From NCBI GenBank assembly GCA_002779455.1, contig PEWM01000183.1:1-10328 (forward strand): a DNA stretch of 10,328 bases, given 5' to 3'. Origin of the DNA: Deltaproteobacteria bacterium CG07_land_8_20_14_0_80_60_11 (GTDB lineage Bacteria > Desulfobacterota > Desulfobaccia > Desulfobaccales > 0-14-0-80-60-11). Shown piece after piece: positions 4,836 to 10,328 of the stretch; position 1 is the first letter of the stretch, and every line of letters starts with the position of its first letter. The position numbers were made by a program, and so were the translations under genes. The notes below the pieces were generated by a model. The model worked only from the letters and a program-made list of their open reading frames with translations. It did no database searches and was not told where the DNA came from.

Positions 4836-6563
4836 ATGCTGTTTTCGCGACTGCTGATACCGACTTTGAAAGAAAACCCGGCGGAGGCCGAGGCGGTCTC
4901 GCACCGCTTGCTGCTCCGGGCCGGGATGATTCGCAAGCTGGCCTCGGGGATCTATAACTACCTGCCCCTGGGTTTAAGGGTCCTCCGCAAGGTGGAGCGG
5001 ATTGTCCGGGAGGAGATGGACCGGGCCGGGGCCCAGGAGGTCTTGCTGCCGGCGGTGCAGCCGGCGGAGCTGTGGCAGGAATCCAGCCGCTGGCAGGTTT
5101 ACGGCAAGGAGCTGCTGCGCTTTAAGGACCGCCATGGCCGGGACTGCTGTTTCGGGCCAACCCATGAGGAAGTGATTACCGACCTGGTGCGCAAGGAAGT
5201 GCACTCCTACCGGCAGTTGCCCTTGAACCTCTATCAGATCCAGGTGAAGTTTCGCGATGAGATCCGGCCCCGCTTCGGCCTGATCCGGGGGCGGGAATTC
5301 ATCATGAAGGACGCCTACAGCTTCGACGCGGATGAGGCCGGCGCCGAGGCCTGCTACCGCCGGATGTACGACGCCTATAACCGCATCTTCAGCCGCTGCG
5401 GCCTGTCCTTCAAGGTGGTGGAGGCGGATTCCGGCCCCATCGGCGGCAGCTTTTCCCACGAATTCATGGTCCTGGCGGACACCGGCGAGGACCTGCTGGC
5501 TTCCTGTACCAGTTGCGACTATGCCGCCAACCTGGAGAAGGCGGAGGTGGCGCCGGCGCCGGGCTCGCCCGGTCCGCCGGTAGGCGACGCCCCGGAGTTG
5601 GCGCCCACCCCCAACGTGCGCACCGTGGGGGAAGTGGCGGCGTTTCTCAAGGTGACGCCCGCCGACATCGTCAAGACTTTGATCTATGAGACGGACGAGG
5701 GACCGGTGGCGGTCCTGATTCGGGGGGACCACGACGTCAATGAAGTGAAGGTGAAAAACCTCCTGGGAGTTACCGACCTGATCCTGGCGGGGCTTATCCG
5801 GGTTCAGGAACTCACCGGGGCCGAAGTGGGTTTTGCCGGCCCGGTGAAACTCAAGCTGCCCATCTACGCCGACCAGGCGGTGGCCCGGATGACCGCCATG
5901 GTCACCGGGGCCAACCGGGACAACTACCACCTGAAGCAGGTCAACCCGGGCCGGGACGTGAAGATCACCGCGGTGGCGGACCTCCGGTCGGTAACCGAAC
6001 AAGACCCCTGCCCCCGGTGCGGGGGGGTCCTGACGATCCTCCGGGGCATCGAGGTGGGGCACATCTTCAAGCTGGGCCTCAAGTATTCCAAGGCCCTGAA
6101 GGCCACCTACCTGGATCAGGAAGGCAAGGAGCAGTATCTTTACATGGGCTGCTACGGCATCGGCGTGAGCCGCATCGTGGCCGCGGCCATCGAGCAGGGC
6201 CACGACGCCAACGGCATCATTTTCCCCATGGCCCTGGCCCCTTTCCAGGTCGGCCTGATTCCCATCGCCCTCAATGACCCGGCGGTCCGGGAGTGTGTCG
6301 AGAGCCTGCACGCCGATCTCGAAGCCGCCGGGGTGGAAGTGCTGTTGGATGACCGGGACGAGCGCCCGGGGGTAAAGTTCAAGGACTGCGACCTCCTGGG
6401 GCTGCCCTTCAGGGTGGTGGTGGGGGCCAAGGCCCTGGACAAAGGGCAGGCAGAGGTAAAAGAAAGGGGTTCGAACGAGACGAAATTTATTCCCTTGAAA
6501 GAGCTGTGGGATTACTTGGGGAAGCTTATTCAGGAGGGGGCCAGGGGTAATATAATCTCTTGA
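4836..6563 (+). CDS. proS: Prolyl-tRNA synthetase, bacterial type with editing domain
   Basis: ProS charges tRNA(Pro) with proline in the cytosol. The 575-residue product is close to the usual ~570 of the bacterial-type enzyme. The N-terminus IPTLKENPAEAEAVSHRLLLRAGMIRKLASGIYNYLPLG (8-46) is diagnostic. Class II motif 1 follows (about 50-75); motif 2 is FRDEIRPRFGLIRGREFIMKDAYSF (139-163). The inserted YbaK-like editing domain (about 225-390) carries the conserved lysine in ADIVKTL (Lys280) and GDHDVNEVK, so it should clear mischarged Ala-tRNA. Motif 3 is GIGVSRIVAA (441-450), and an anticodon-binding domain ends the protein (about 470-575). The ATG at 4836 is chosen because the family begins here; an in-frame ATG at 4725 would add 37 residues unlike any ProS N-terminus. 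A GGGGTG stretch just upstream may serve as ribosome site; GTG at 4830 is an alternative. It is 90 bases from the (p)ppGpp synthetase gene, same strand. Confidence 0.97.
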   Translation: MLFSRLLIPTLKENPAEAEAVSHRLLLRAGMIRKLASGIYNYLPLGLRVLRKVERIVREEMDRAGAQEVLLPAVQPAELWQESSRWQVYGKELLRFKDRHGRDCCFGPTHEEVITDLVRKEVHSYRQLPLNLYQIQVKFRDEIRPRFGLIRGREFIMKDAYSFDADEAGAEACYRRMYDAYNRIFSRCGLSFKVVEADSGPIGGSFSHEFMVLADTGEDLLASCTSCDYAANLEKAEVAPAPGSPGPPVGDAPELAPTPNVRTVGEVAAFLKVTPADIVKTLIYETDEGPVAVLIRGDHDVNEVKVKNLLGVTDLILAGLIRVQELTGAEVGFAGPVKLKLPIYADQAVARMTAMVTGANRDNYHLKQVNPGRDVKITAVADLRSVTEQDPCPRCGGVLTILRGIEVGHIFKLGLKYSKALKATYLDQEGKEQYLYMGCYGIGVSRIVAAAIEQGHDANGIIFPMALAPFQVGLIPIALNDPAVRECVESLHADLEAAGVEVLLDDRDERPGVKFKDCDLLGLPFRVVVGAKALDKGQAEVKERGSNETKFIPLKELWDYLGKLIQEGARGNIIS

Positions 6564-6576
6564 TAATCCCCCCAAA

Positions 6577-6597
6577 TCCCCCTTTAGGAAAGGGGGA
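6577..6597. repeat. Palindromic repeat TCCCCCTTT/AAAGGGGGA
   Basis: A perfect 9-base stem with loop AGG lies 13 bases after the proS stop, in the context AAATCCCCCTTT...GGGGGACTTTAA. As RNA it would fold strongly, and it could attenuate or terminate after proS, although the following T run is short. Elements of this CCCCCTTT type are common as dispersed intergenic repeats (general knowledge). Confidence 0.7.
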
Positions 6598-6604
6598 CTT
6601 TAAG

Positions 6605-6622
6605 CGCAGGCTAAAGCCTGCG
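6605..6622. repeat. Palindromic repeat CGCAGGCT/AGCCTGCG
   Basis: A perfect 8-base inverted repeat separated by AA, with the tail GCTACC, lies immediately after the previous palindrome and about 30 bases before the next start codon. The GCAGGCTAAAGCCTGCGGCTAC form is known to me as a dispersed intergenic repeat in environmental genomes and is unrelated to its neighbour. Confidence 0.7.
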
Positions 6623-6653
6623 GCTACCAAAAGGAAGGTCGCCCAGGAGCAGC

Positions 6654-8813
6654 ATGGCTAACCGGATTATCCGCCTCCAGGACATCGTGGAGGAAGTGCA
6701 GAAGCATCACCCCGAGGCGGACACCGGTCTCATCGAGAAAGCCTATATCTTTTCAGCCAAGGCCCACGAAGGCCAGTTGCGCCTGAGCGGCGAGCCCTAC
6801 CTGTCCCACCCCCTGGAAGTGGCCTATCATCTGGCCAAGATGGGCCTGGGGCCCATCACCGTTTCTTCCGGCCTGCTCCACGACACGGTGGAGGACTCCG
6901 CCGCCTCCCTGGATGAACTGGACGAATATTTCGGCGAGGAAGTGGCGGATATCGTCAACGGGGTCACCAAGATCGGCCAGCTGGTCTTCGGCGACCGGCA
7001 AACCCAGCAGGCGGAATATATCCGCAAGATGATCCTCTCCATGTCCCACGACATCCGGGTCCTGCTGGTGAAGCTGGCCGACCGGGACCACAACATGCGG
7101 ACCCTCGGGTTTATGGAGCCCGCCAAGCAGAAACGCATCGCCCGGGAGACCCTGGATATCTATGCCCCCCTGGCCGGCCGCCTGGGCATGTTCCGCCTCA
7201 AGGCCGAGTTGGAAGACCTGTCATTCTTCTATCTGGAACCCGAGGCTTACCAGCAGATCCAGGAGGGCCTGGCCCGGAAGAAGGGCGCCCTGGAGAAATA
7301 CAACCAGGAGATGTGCCAGTTCCTCCGGGAAAAACTGGAGGAGCACCACATCACGGGGGAGGTGAACGGGCGGGTCAAAAACTTATACAGTATCTACCGC
7401 AAGCTCCAGTCCCAGCAGATCACCCTGGACGAACTCTACGACCTCCTAGCCTTCCGTATCATCGTAGACGCGGTCCCTGACTGCTATGAAACCCTGGGGG
7501 TCATCCATGCCCTGTTTCGGCCGGTGCCGGGACGCCTTAAAGACTATATCGGCATGCCCAAGGGCAACATGTACCAGTCCATCCACACCACGGTGATTGG
7601 CCAGTCCGGCGAACGCCTGGAGATCCAGATCCGCACCCGGGAGATGCACCGGGTGGCTGAAGAAGGCATTGCCGCCCACTGGAGCTACAAAGAGCGGCGG
7701 GCCTACCACGAAAAAGACGCCAAGCGCTTCACCTGGCTCAAGCAGATGGTGGACCTCCAGAAGGAGTTGAAGAACCCCCAGGAACTCCTGGAGGGGGTGC
7801 GCCTGGAGCTCTATCCGGACGAGGTTTACGCCTTCACCCCCACCGGCGATGTCAAGGAATTGCCCCGGGGGGCGACACTGGTGGATTTTGCCTATGCCAT
7901 CCATTCTGAAGTAGGCGATCAGTGCACCGGCGCCAAGGTCAACGGCCGCATGGTGCCGCTGCGCACCGAGTTGCAGAATGGCGACACGGTGGAGATCATT
8001 ACCTCGCCCCACCACACTCCCAGCCGGGACTGGCTCCAGTTCGTCAAGACCACCAAGGCCCGCCAAAAGATTCGCCAGTGGCTCAAGGTGGCGGAAAGAG
8101 AACAGTCCGTGGCCCTGGGCAAGGAGCTGCTGGAGCGGGAGCTGCGGAAGTCCGGGGCCAGCCTGCAAAAGCTGGTGAAGGAAGGGGACGACCTCAAACA
8201 GATAATCCAGGATCTGTCCTTTGTGGGCGTGGACGACCTCCTGGCGGCCATCGGCCACGGCAAGGTGTCGCCGGGGCAGGTGACCGGCAGGCTGTTAAGG
8301 TTGAACGCCCCGGCGGCGGATGAGGAAATCCCCCCCGAACTCCCGGCGAAGCGGGGCAAGGAAGAACCCGCCGGCCTCAAGATCAAGGACCTGGATGATC
8401 TGCTGATGCGGTTGGCCAACTGCTGCCAGCCCATCCCCGGCGACCCCATCATGGGCTATATCACCCGCGGTAAGGGGGTGACCATCCATCGGGCCGACTG
8501 TCCCTATCTGGCCAGCACCGAGTCCTTCCGCCACATTCCGGCGGAGTGGGACGGGGCCGGGGGGCCCCAGAAGCTCTACCCCGTTAAAATTCAGGTGGTT
8601 ACGGTTGACAAGCCGGGCCTCCTGGCCGATATCACCAGCGCCTTGAAGACCGCCGACGTCAACGTCACCAGGGCCTCGGTGGAGACCACCGCGGAAAATA
8701 AGGGGGTCGCGCAATTCACCATTCAGGTGGCGGACCAGCAGCACCTGGAAAAGGTCTTCGGCGCCCTGAAGCGGTTGAGAGAAGTGATTTCCGTGCGGCG
8801 AATGACGGGATAG
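6654..8813 (+). CDS. relA: Bifunctional (p)ppGpp synthetase/hydrolase, RelA/SpoT homologue
   Basis: This 719-residue long-form RSH protein makes and breaks the alarmone (p)ppGpp in the stringent response. The HD hydrolase domain (about 25-200) keeps HPLEV (His52), LLHDTVED (His76, Asp77, Glu80, Asp81) and ADRDHNMRTL (Asp143), so hydrolysis should be active. The synthetase domain (about 235-345) has GRVKNLYSIYRK (239-250), YDLLAFRI (Asp263), GRLKDYIGMPKGNMYQSIHTT (293-313) and EIQIRTREMH (323-332). RLKD (294-297) is the RxKD loop of bifunctional rather than synthetase-only enzymes. A TGS domain (about 391-450), helical segment, conserved-cysteine domain (CCQPIPGD from Cys590; HRADC, His612/Cys616) and C-terminal ACT domain (about 643-719) follow, as needed for ribosome and tRNA sensing. 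The start has AGGAG at 6645-6649. Asp145, where most family members have a hydrophobic residue, is unusual. Also called rel, rsh or spoT. It probably shares transcripts with proS. Confidence 0.96.
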   Translation: MANRIIRLQDIVEEVQKHHPEADTGLIEKAYIFSAKAHEGQLRLSGEPYLSHPLEVAYHLAKMGLGPITVSSGLLHDTVEDSAASLDELDEYFGEEVADIVNGVTKIGQLVFGDRQTQQAEYIRKMILSMSHDIRVLLVKLADRDHNMRTLGFMEPAKQKRIARETLDIYAPLAGRLGMFRLKAELEDLSFFYLEPEAYQQIQEGLARKKGALEKYNQEMCQFLREKLEEHHITGEVNGRVKNLYSIYRKLQSQQITLDELYDLLAFRIIVDAVPDCYETLGVIHALFRPVPGRLKDYIGMPKGNMYQSIHTTVIGQSGERLEIQIRTREMHRVAEEGIAAHWSYKERRAYHEKDAKRFTWLKQMVDLQKELKNPQELLEGVRLELYPDEVYAFTPTGDVKELPRGATLVDFAYAIHSEVGDQCTGAKVNGRMVPLRTELQNGDTVEIITSPHHTPSRDWLQFVKTTKARQKIRQWLKVAEREQSVALGKELLERELRKSGASLQKLVKEGDDLKQIIQDLSFVGVDDLLAAIGHGKVSPGQVTGRLLRLNAPAADEEIPPELPAKRGKEEPAGLKIKDLDDLLMRLANCCQPIPGDPIMGYITRGKGVTIHRADCPYLASTESFRHIPAEWDGAGGPQKLYPVKIQVVTVDKPGLLADITSALKTADVNVTRASVETTAENKGVAQFTIQVADQQHLEKVFGALKRLREVISVRRMTG

Positions 8814-8819
8814 GGGGGA

Positions 8820-8910
8820 GTGAGCAGTAAGCGGTGAGCAGTAAGCAGTAAGTCAAAGTCCGGTTAGTTAAACCATCAACTGCTCACTGCTCACTGCTCA
8901 CTGCTTACTT
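8820..8910. repeat. Heptamer tandem arrays in inverted orientation between convergent genes
   Basis: Left arm (8820-8852): GTGAGCA, GTAAGCG, GTGAGCA, GTAAGCA, GTAAG, about 4.7 tandem heptamers. Right arm (about 8879-8910): the reverse complement of the same heptamer family, again more than four units. The arms are separated by a 26-base spacer and can fold into a long, slippable hairpin. It fills the 100 bases between the ends of the (p)ppGpp synthetase gene and rpmB, so it may act as a two-way transcription barrier, though no clear T run is present. Confidence 0.8.
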
Positions 8911-8913
8911 GTC

Positions 8914-9105
8914 TCAAGCCGGCTTGATGACTTTGCCCGACCTTAAGCACCGGGTGCATACCTGGATATAACGGACAGAGCCCTGGCTCATGGCCCTGAC
9001 CTTCCGCAGATTGGGCTTCCAGCGGCGCTTGGTGTGGTTGTTGGCATGGCTGACGTTGTTGCCCACCGTGGGGCGTTTGCCGCAAATGTCACACATATAG
9101 GACAT
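8914..9105 (-). CDS. rpmB: Ribosomal protein L28 (zinc-ribbon form)
   Basis: The 63-residue product is a typical short L28 (bL28) of the large ribosomal subunit. Diagnostic stretches are MCDICGKRPTVGNNVSHANNHTKRRWKPNL at the N-terminus and VRYIQVCTRCLRSGKV near the end. Two Cys pairs, Cys5-x2-Cys8 and Cys50-x2-Cys53, mark the zinc-binding (C+) paralogue; bacteria may also carry a Cys-free copy induced by zinc limitation, which is not visible here. The start is secure: a full AGGAGG (plus-strand 9113-9118) lies seven bases before the ATG, and the family begins at this Met. It stands alone on its strand in the window (no rpmG attached), convergent to the (p)ppGpp synthetase gene. A possible -10 (TATAAA, 9132-9137) and a perfect hairpin lie directly upstream. 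Confidence 0.97.
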   Translation of the reverse strand: MSYMCDICGKRPTVGNNVSHANNHTKRRWKPNLRKVRAMSQGSVRYIQVCTRCLRSGKVIKPA

Positions 9106-9112
9106 GACGCAT

Positions 9113-9135
9113 CCTCCTTAAACTTTTTAAGTTTA
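9113..9135 (-). promoter_or_regulatory. Perfect hairpin abutting the rpmB Shine-Dalgarno sequence
   Basis: TAAACTT (9119-9125) and AAGTTTA (9129-9135) form a perfect 7-base stem with a 3-base loop, directly next to the AGGAGG of rpmB (9113-9118). In the transcript it would sit immediately upstream of the ribosome site. A TATAAA (-10-like, 9132-9137) overlaps it, so whether the hairpin is transcribed depends on the true start. Confidence 0.4.
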
Positions 9136-9168
9136 TAAAAATATCCCCGGGAAGCAAGGGAAAAAGGT

Positions 9169-9200
9169 GGTTTTCGGTTTGCGGTTTGCGGTTTTCGGTT
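9169..9200. repeat. GGTTTKC heptamer tandem array
   Basis: Units GGTTTTC, GGTTTGC, GGTTTGC, GGTTTTC and a partial GGTT follow each other without gaps, ending in AAAA. The array lies about 65 bases upstream of the rpmB start. The last unit and its AAA context match 2757-2770 exactly over 14 bases. Confidence 0.7.
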
Positions 9201-9249
9201 AAAAACTCAGGATAATCAATGAATTGCAAGAACTCTGAAAAACTCGTTT

Positions 9250-9320
9250 TGTCATTCTGAGCGTAGCGTAGAATCTCGTCTTTTGGAGATTCTGCGGTCG
9301 CTTTGCTCCCTCAAAATGAC
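9250..9320. repeat. TGTCATTCTGAGCG-type palindromic element, copy 1
   Basis: Ends GTCATTCTGA (9251-9260) and TCAAAATGAC (9311-9320) are inverted with one mismatch; an inner pair AGAATCTC (9270-9277) and GAGATTCT (9286-9293) is perfect. The left arm, with GAGCGTAGCGTAGAATCTC, matches the second copy almost exactly. The TGTCATTCTGAGCGAAGCGAAGAATCT motif is a very widespread intergenic repeat in bacterial genomes (general knowledge). Confidence 0.8.
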
Positions 9321-9344
9321 CATGCATCTGACTTTATTCCCTCT

Positions 9345-9558
9345 CCCCCAGTGGGGGCATAGGCGCTGACTTAAGGTTGGTTTGCATTATTAACCCTATT
9401 TATTGTCATTCTGAGCGAAGCGAAGAATCTCCAAAATTATCGGCACGTTACAGAGATTATTCACTGCGCTGCGCTCCGTTCAGAATGACAAGAAACTGTT
9501 TTTCTTTACAAAATGTTGGCTTAATCTTATTAAGTTAGCGCTTATGCCCCAGTAGGGG
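9345..9558. repeat. Composite element with ~30-base terminal inverted repeats
   Basis: Positions 9345-9374 and 9530-9558 are inverted copies, agreeing at 25 of 29 aligned bases with one single-base gap. Each arm carries its own small C4-5/G4-5 hairpin (9345-9357 and 9547-9558) followed by a conserved CAT-A-GCGCT-ACTTAA part. Between them lies a TGTCATTCTGAGCG element, so two inverted-repeat families are nested. No coding region is inside. It resembles a non-autonomous, MITE-like unit; no target-site duplication was confirmed. The surrounding 9121-9598 holds no gene. Confidence 0.6.
9403..9491. repeat. TGTCATTCTGAGCG-type palindromic element, copy 2
   Basis: TTGTCATTCTGA (9403-9414) and TCAGAATGACAA (9480-9491) are perfect 12-base inverted ends; an inner AATCTC (9426-9431) faces GAGATT (9453-9458). 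Same orientation as copy 1, and located between the arms of the larger inverted repeat. Confidence 0.8.
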
Positions 9559-9598
9559 AAAGGGTTAGGGTGAGGGGGAAGGGAAATTTAGGAGAGAG

Positions 9599-10328
9599 AT
9601 GAGATTCATCAAGGCGAGATATATTGGGGGCGTGGCGCTGGTTCTGGGGTTGGCCCTTTTAGGAACGATGGCCCAGGCCCGGAGCCTGGACTCCCGGGAA
9701 GAGGCGGCCCTGTTCTCCCTAAGCGACCTGGGGCCGGTAGACCTCTCCCCCAAGACGGTGACCGTGGAACTCTATGTCGCCCCGGACGAGGAGTTGGCCG
9801 ACTGCCGCCGCATGCTGGCGATGGTCTGGGAGCAGGTGGCCCAATTCTATGCCCGGATGGGAGTGAACCTGGTGGAGGTGTCTGGACAAATCCAGCCCGG
9901 ACCTCTGGCCCCGGCCAAACGCCTGCGGATCGAACTCCTGCCCGATAGGCAGTGGCTGAACCAGAGCTTCAAGGCCTTCGACGTGGCGCCGCCTTTTCAA
10001 CTGCGCTTCCTGCAAGTCTGCCTGGACAAGTGCGCCTTCGCCCACCTGAACTTGTCCACCATCCACGTCTCCTTCAAGCGTTTCAAGAAGGCCGAATTCT
10101 CTACCAACCCCAAAGACGCCGGCCTCAACCGGCACTGGCTGGCCAACCTGCTGATCCACGAACTGGGCCATTTGCTGGGCCTCTACCATTCCTTTGAGTT
10201 CACCAACGATCCCGTGGCGGTGGAGGCCAAGGCCGCCAAGGGCCCGAACTTCATGAGCCACGACATCGCCTTTAAGAGCACCCTCGGGTTCGTGGACTTC
10301 CAGAAACGCCTGATCCACAGCTATCTGG
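9599..10328 (+). CDS. Secreted metzincin-type zinc metalloprotease (C-terminus cut by window edge)
   Basis: The frame opens at ATG 9599 and runs 243 codons to the right edge without a stop. A signal peptide is evident: basic MRFIKAR, a hydrophobic core (about 9-22) and a likely cleavage after AQA (residue 27), so the enzyme is exported. The zinc-binding signature HELGHLLGLYH (187-197) is the extended HExxHxxGxxH of metzincins, with His187, His191 and His197 as ligands and Glu188 as catalytic base. A downstream NFMSHD (217-222) supplies the Met-turn methionine (Met219). The preceding ~160 residues contain no other motif I recognise; they probably form the N-terminal half of the catalytic fold. 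Three cysteines (69, 141, 145) are present. Target proteins are unknown; the subfamily cannot be named. The start has AGGAG at 9590-9594. The gene follows the repeat-rich spacer and is divergent from rpmB, so it likely has its own promoter. Confidence 0.87.
   Translation, partial: MRFIKARYIGGVALVLGLALLGTMAQARSLDSREEAALFSLSDLGPVDLSPKTVTVELYVAPDEELADCRRMLAMVWEQVAQFYARMGVNLVEVSGQIQPGPLAPAKRLRIELLPDRQWLNQSFKAFDVAPPFQLRFLQVCLDKCAFAHLNLSTIHVSFKRFKKAEFSTNPKDAGLNRHWLANLLIHELGHLLGLYHSFEFTNDPVAVEAKAAKGPNFMSHDIAFKSTLGFVDFQKRLIHSYL

Noticed and set aside
4974..6575. Long minus-strand open frame (533 codons) opposite proS
   Set aside because: It is fully antisense to proS, low in motif content, His/Gly/Val-rich, and a typical GC-rich shadow frame.
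7446..8258. Minus-strand frame opposite the (p)ppGpp synthetase gene
   Set aside because: It has no recognisable domain, lies antisense to conserved synthetase and TGS motifs, and has no ribosome site.
8820..8910. CRISPR array
   Set aside because: The repeats are 7-base units without spacers and include inverted copies; no cas gene is present.
9719..10318. Minus-strand frame (199 codons) opposite the metalloprotease
   Set aside because: The plus strand encodes a signal peptide and the HExxHxxGxxH signature; the opposite frame is a shadow.

Overview
The window looks like chromosomal DNA from a GC-rich, Gram-negative, strictly bacterial genome, most likely a deltaproteobacterium in the broad sense (Desulfobacterota, perhaps Desulfobacca/Syntrophobacter-like). 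That placement is an inference from three things: the style of the housekeeping proteins, the zinc-ribbon form of L28, and the kinds of short intergenic repeats. No 16S or other phylogenetic marker is present, so it is tentative. Coding regions are GC-rich; several intergenic stretches (about 2760-2960 and 9120-9600) are clearly AT-richer.

Layout. Positions 1-1246 (minus) hold most of a lipoprotein serine hydrolase of the beta-lactamase/penicillin-binding-protein fold, cut by the left edge. Upstream and co-directional is rsmB (1333-2709, minus), the 16S rRNA m5C967 methyltransferase, starting at TTG. A 335-base AT-rich divergent spacer follows. Then comes a 160-residue protein with an N-terminal Nif11-type leader domain and a cysteine-free Pro/Gly/Ser-rich tail (3045-3527, plus). 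Next is a YprB-type RNase H-like exonuclease (3668-4450, plus). A 385-base spacer full of palindromes precedes proS (4836-6563, plus), which is followed by a bifunctional (p)ppGpp synthetase/hydrolase (6654-8813, plus). Convergent to it is rpmB, ribosomal protein L28 (8914-9105, minus). After a repeat-filled spacer of almost 500 bases, a secreted metzincin zinc protease begins (9599, plus) and runs off the right edge.

Functionally the centre of the window is translation: rRNA modification (RsmB), prolyl-tRNA charging (ProS), the stringent-response enzyme that senses uncharged tRNA (Rel), and a ribosomal protein (L28). The two edge genes are envelope or exported hydrolases. No transposase, integrase, tRNA, rRNA or CRISPR array was seen.

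The two features most worth following are the orphan Nif11-leader gene, which has no modifying enzyme or transporter in view, and the unusual density and variety of small repeats. At least seven unrelated short palindromic or heptamer-repeat families occupy the intergenic spaces, including a nested inverted-repeat element at 9345-9558.
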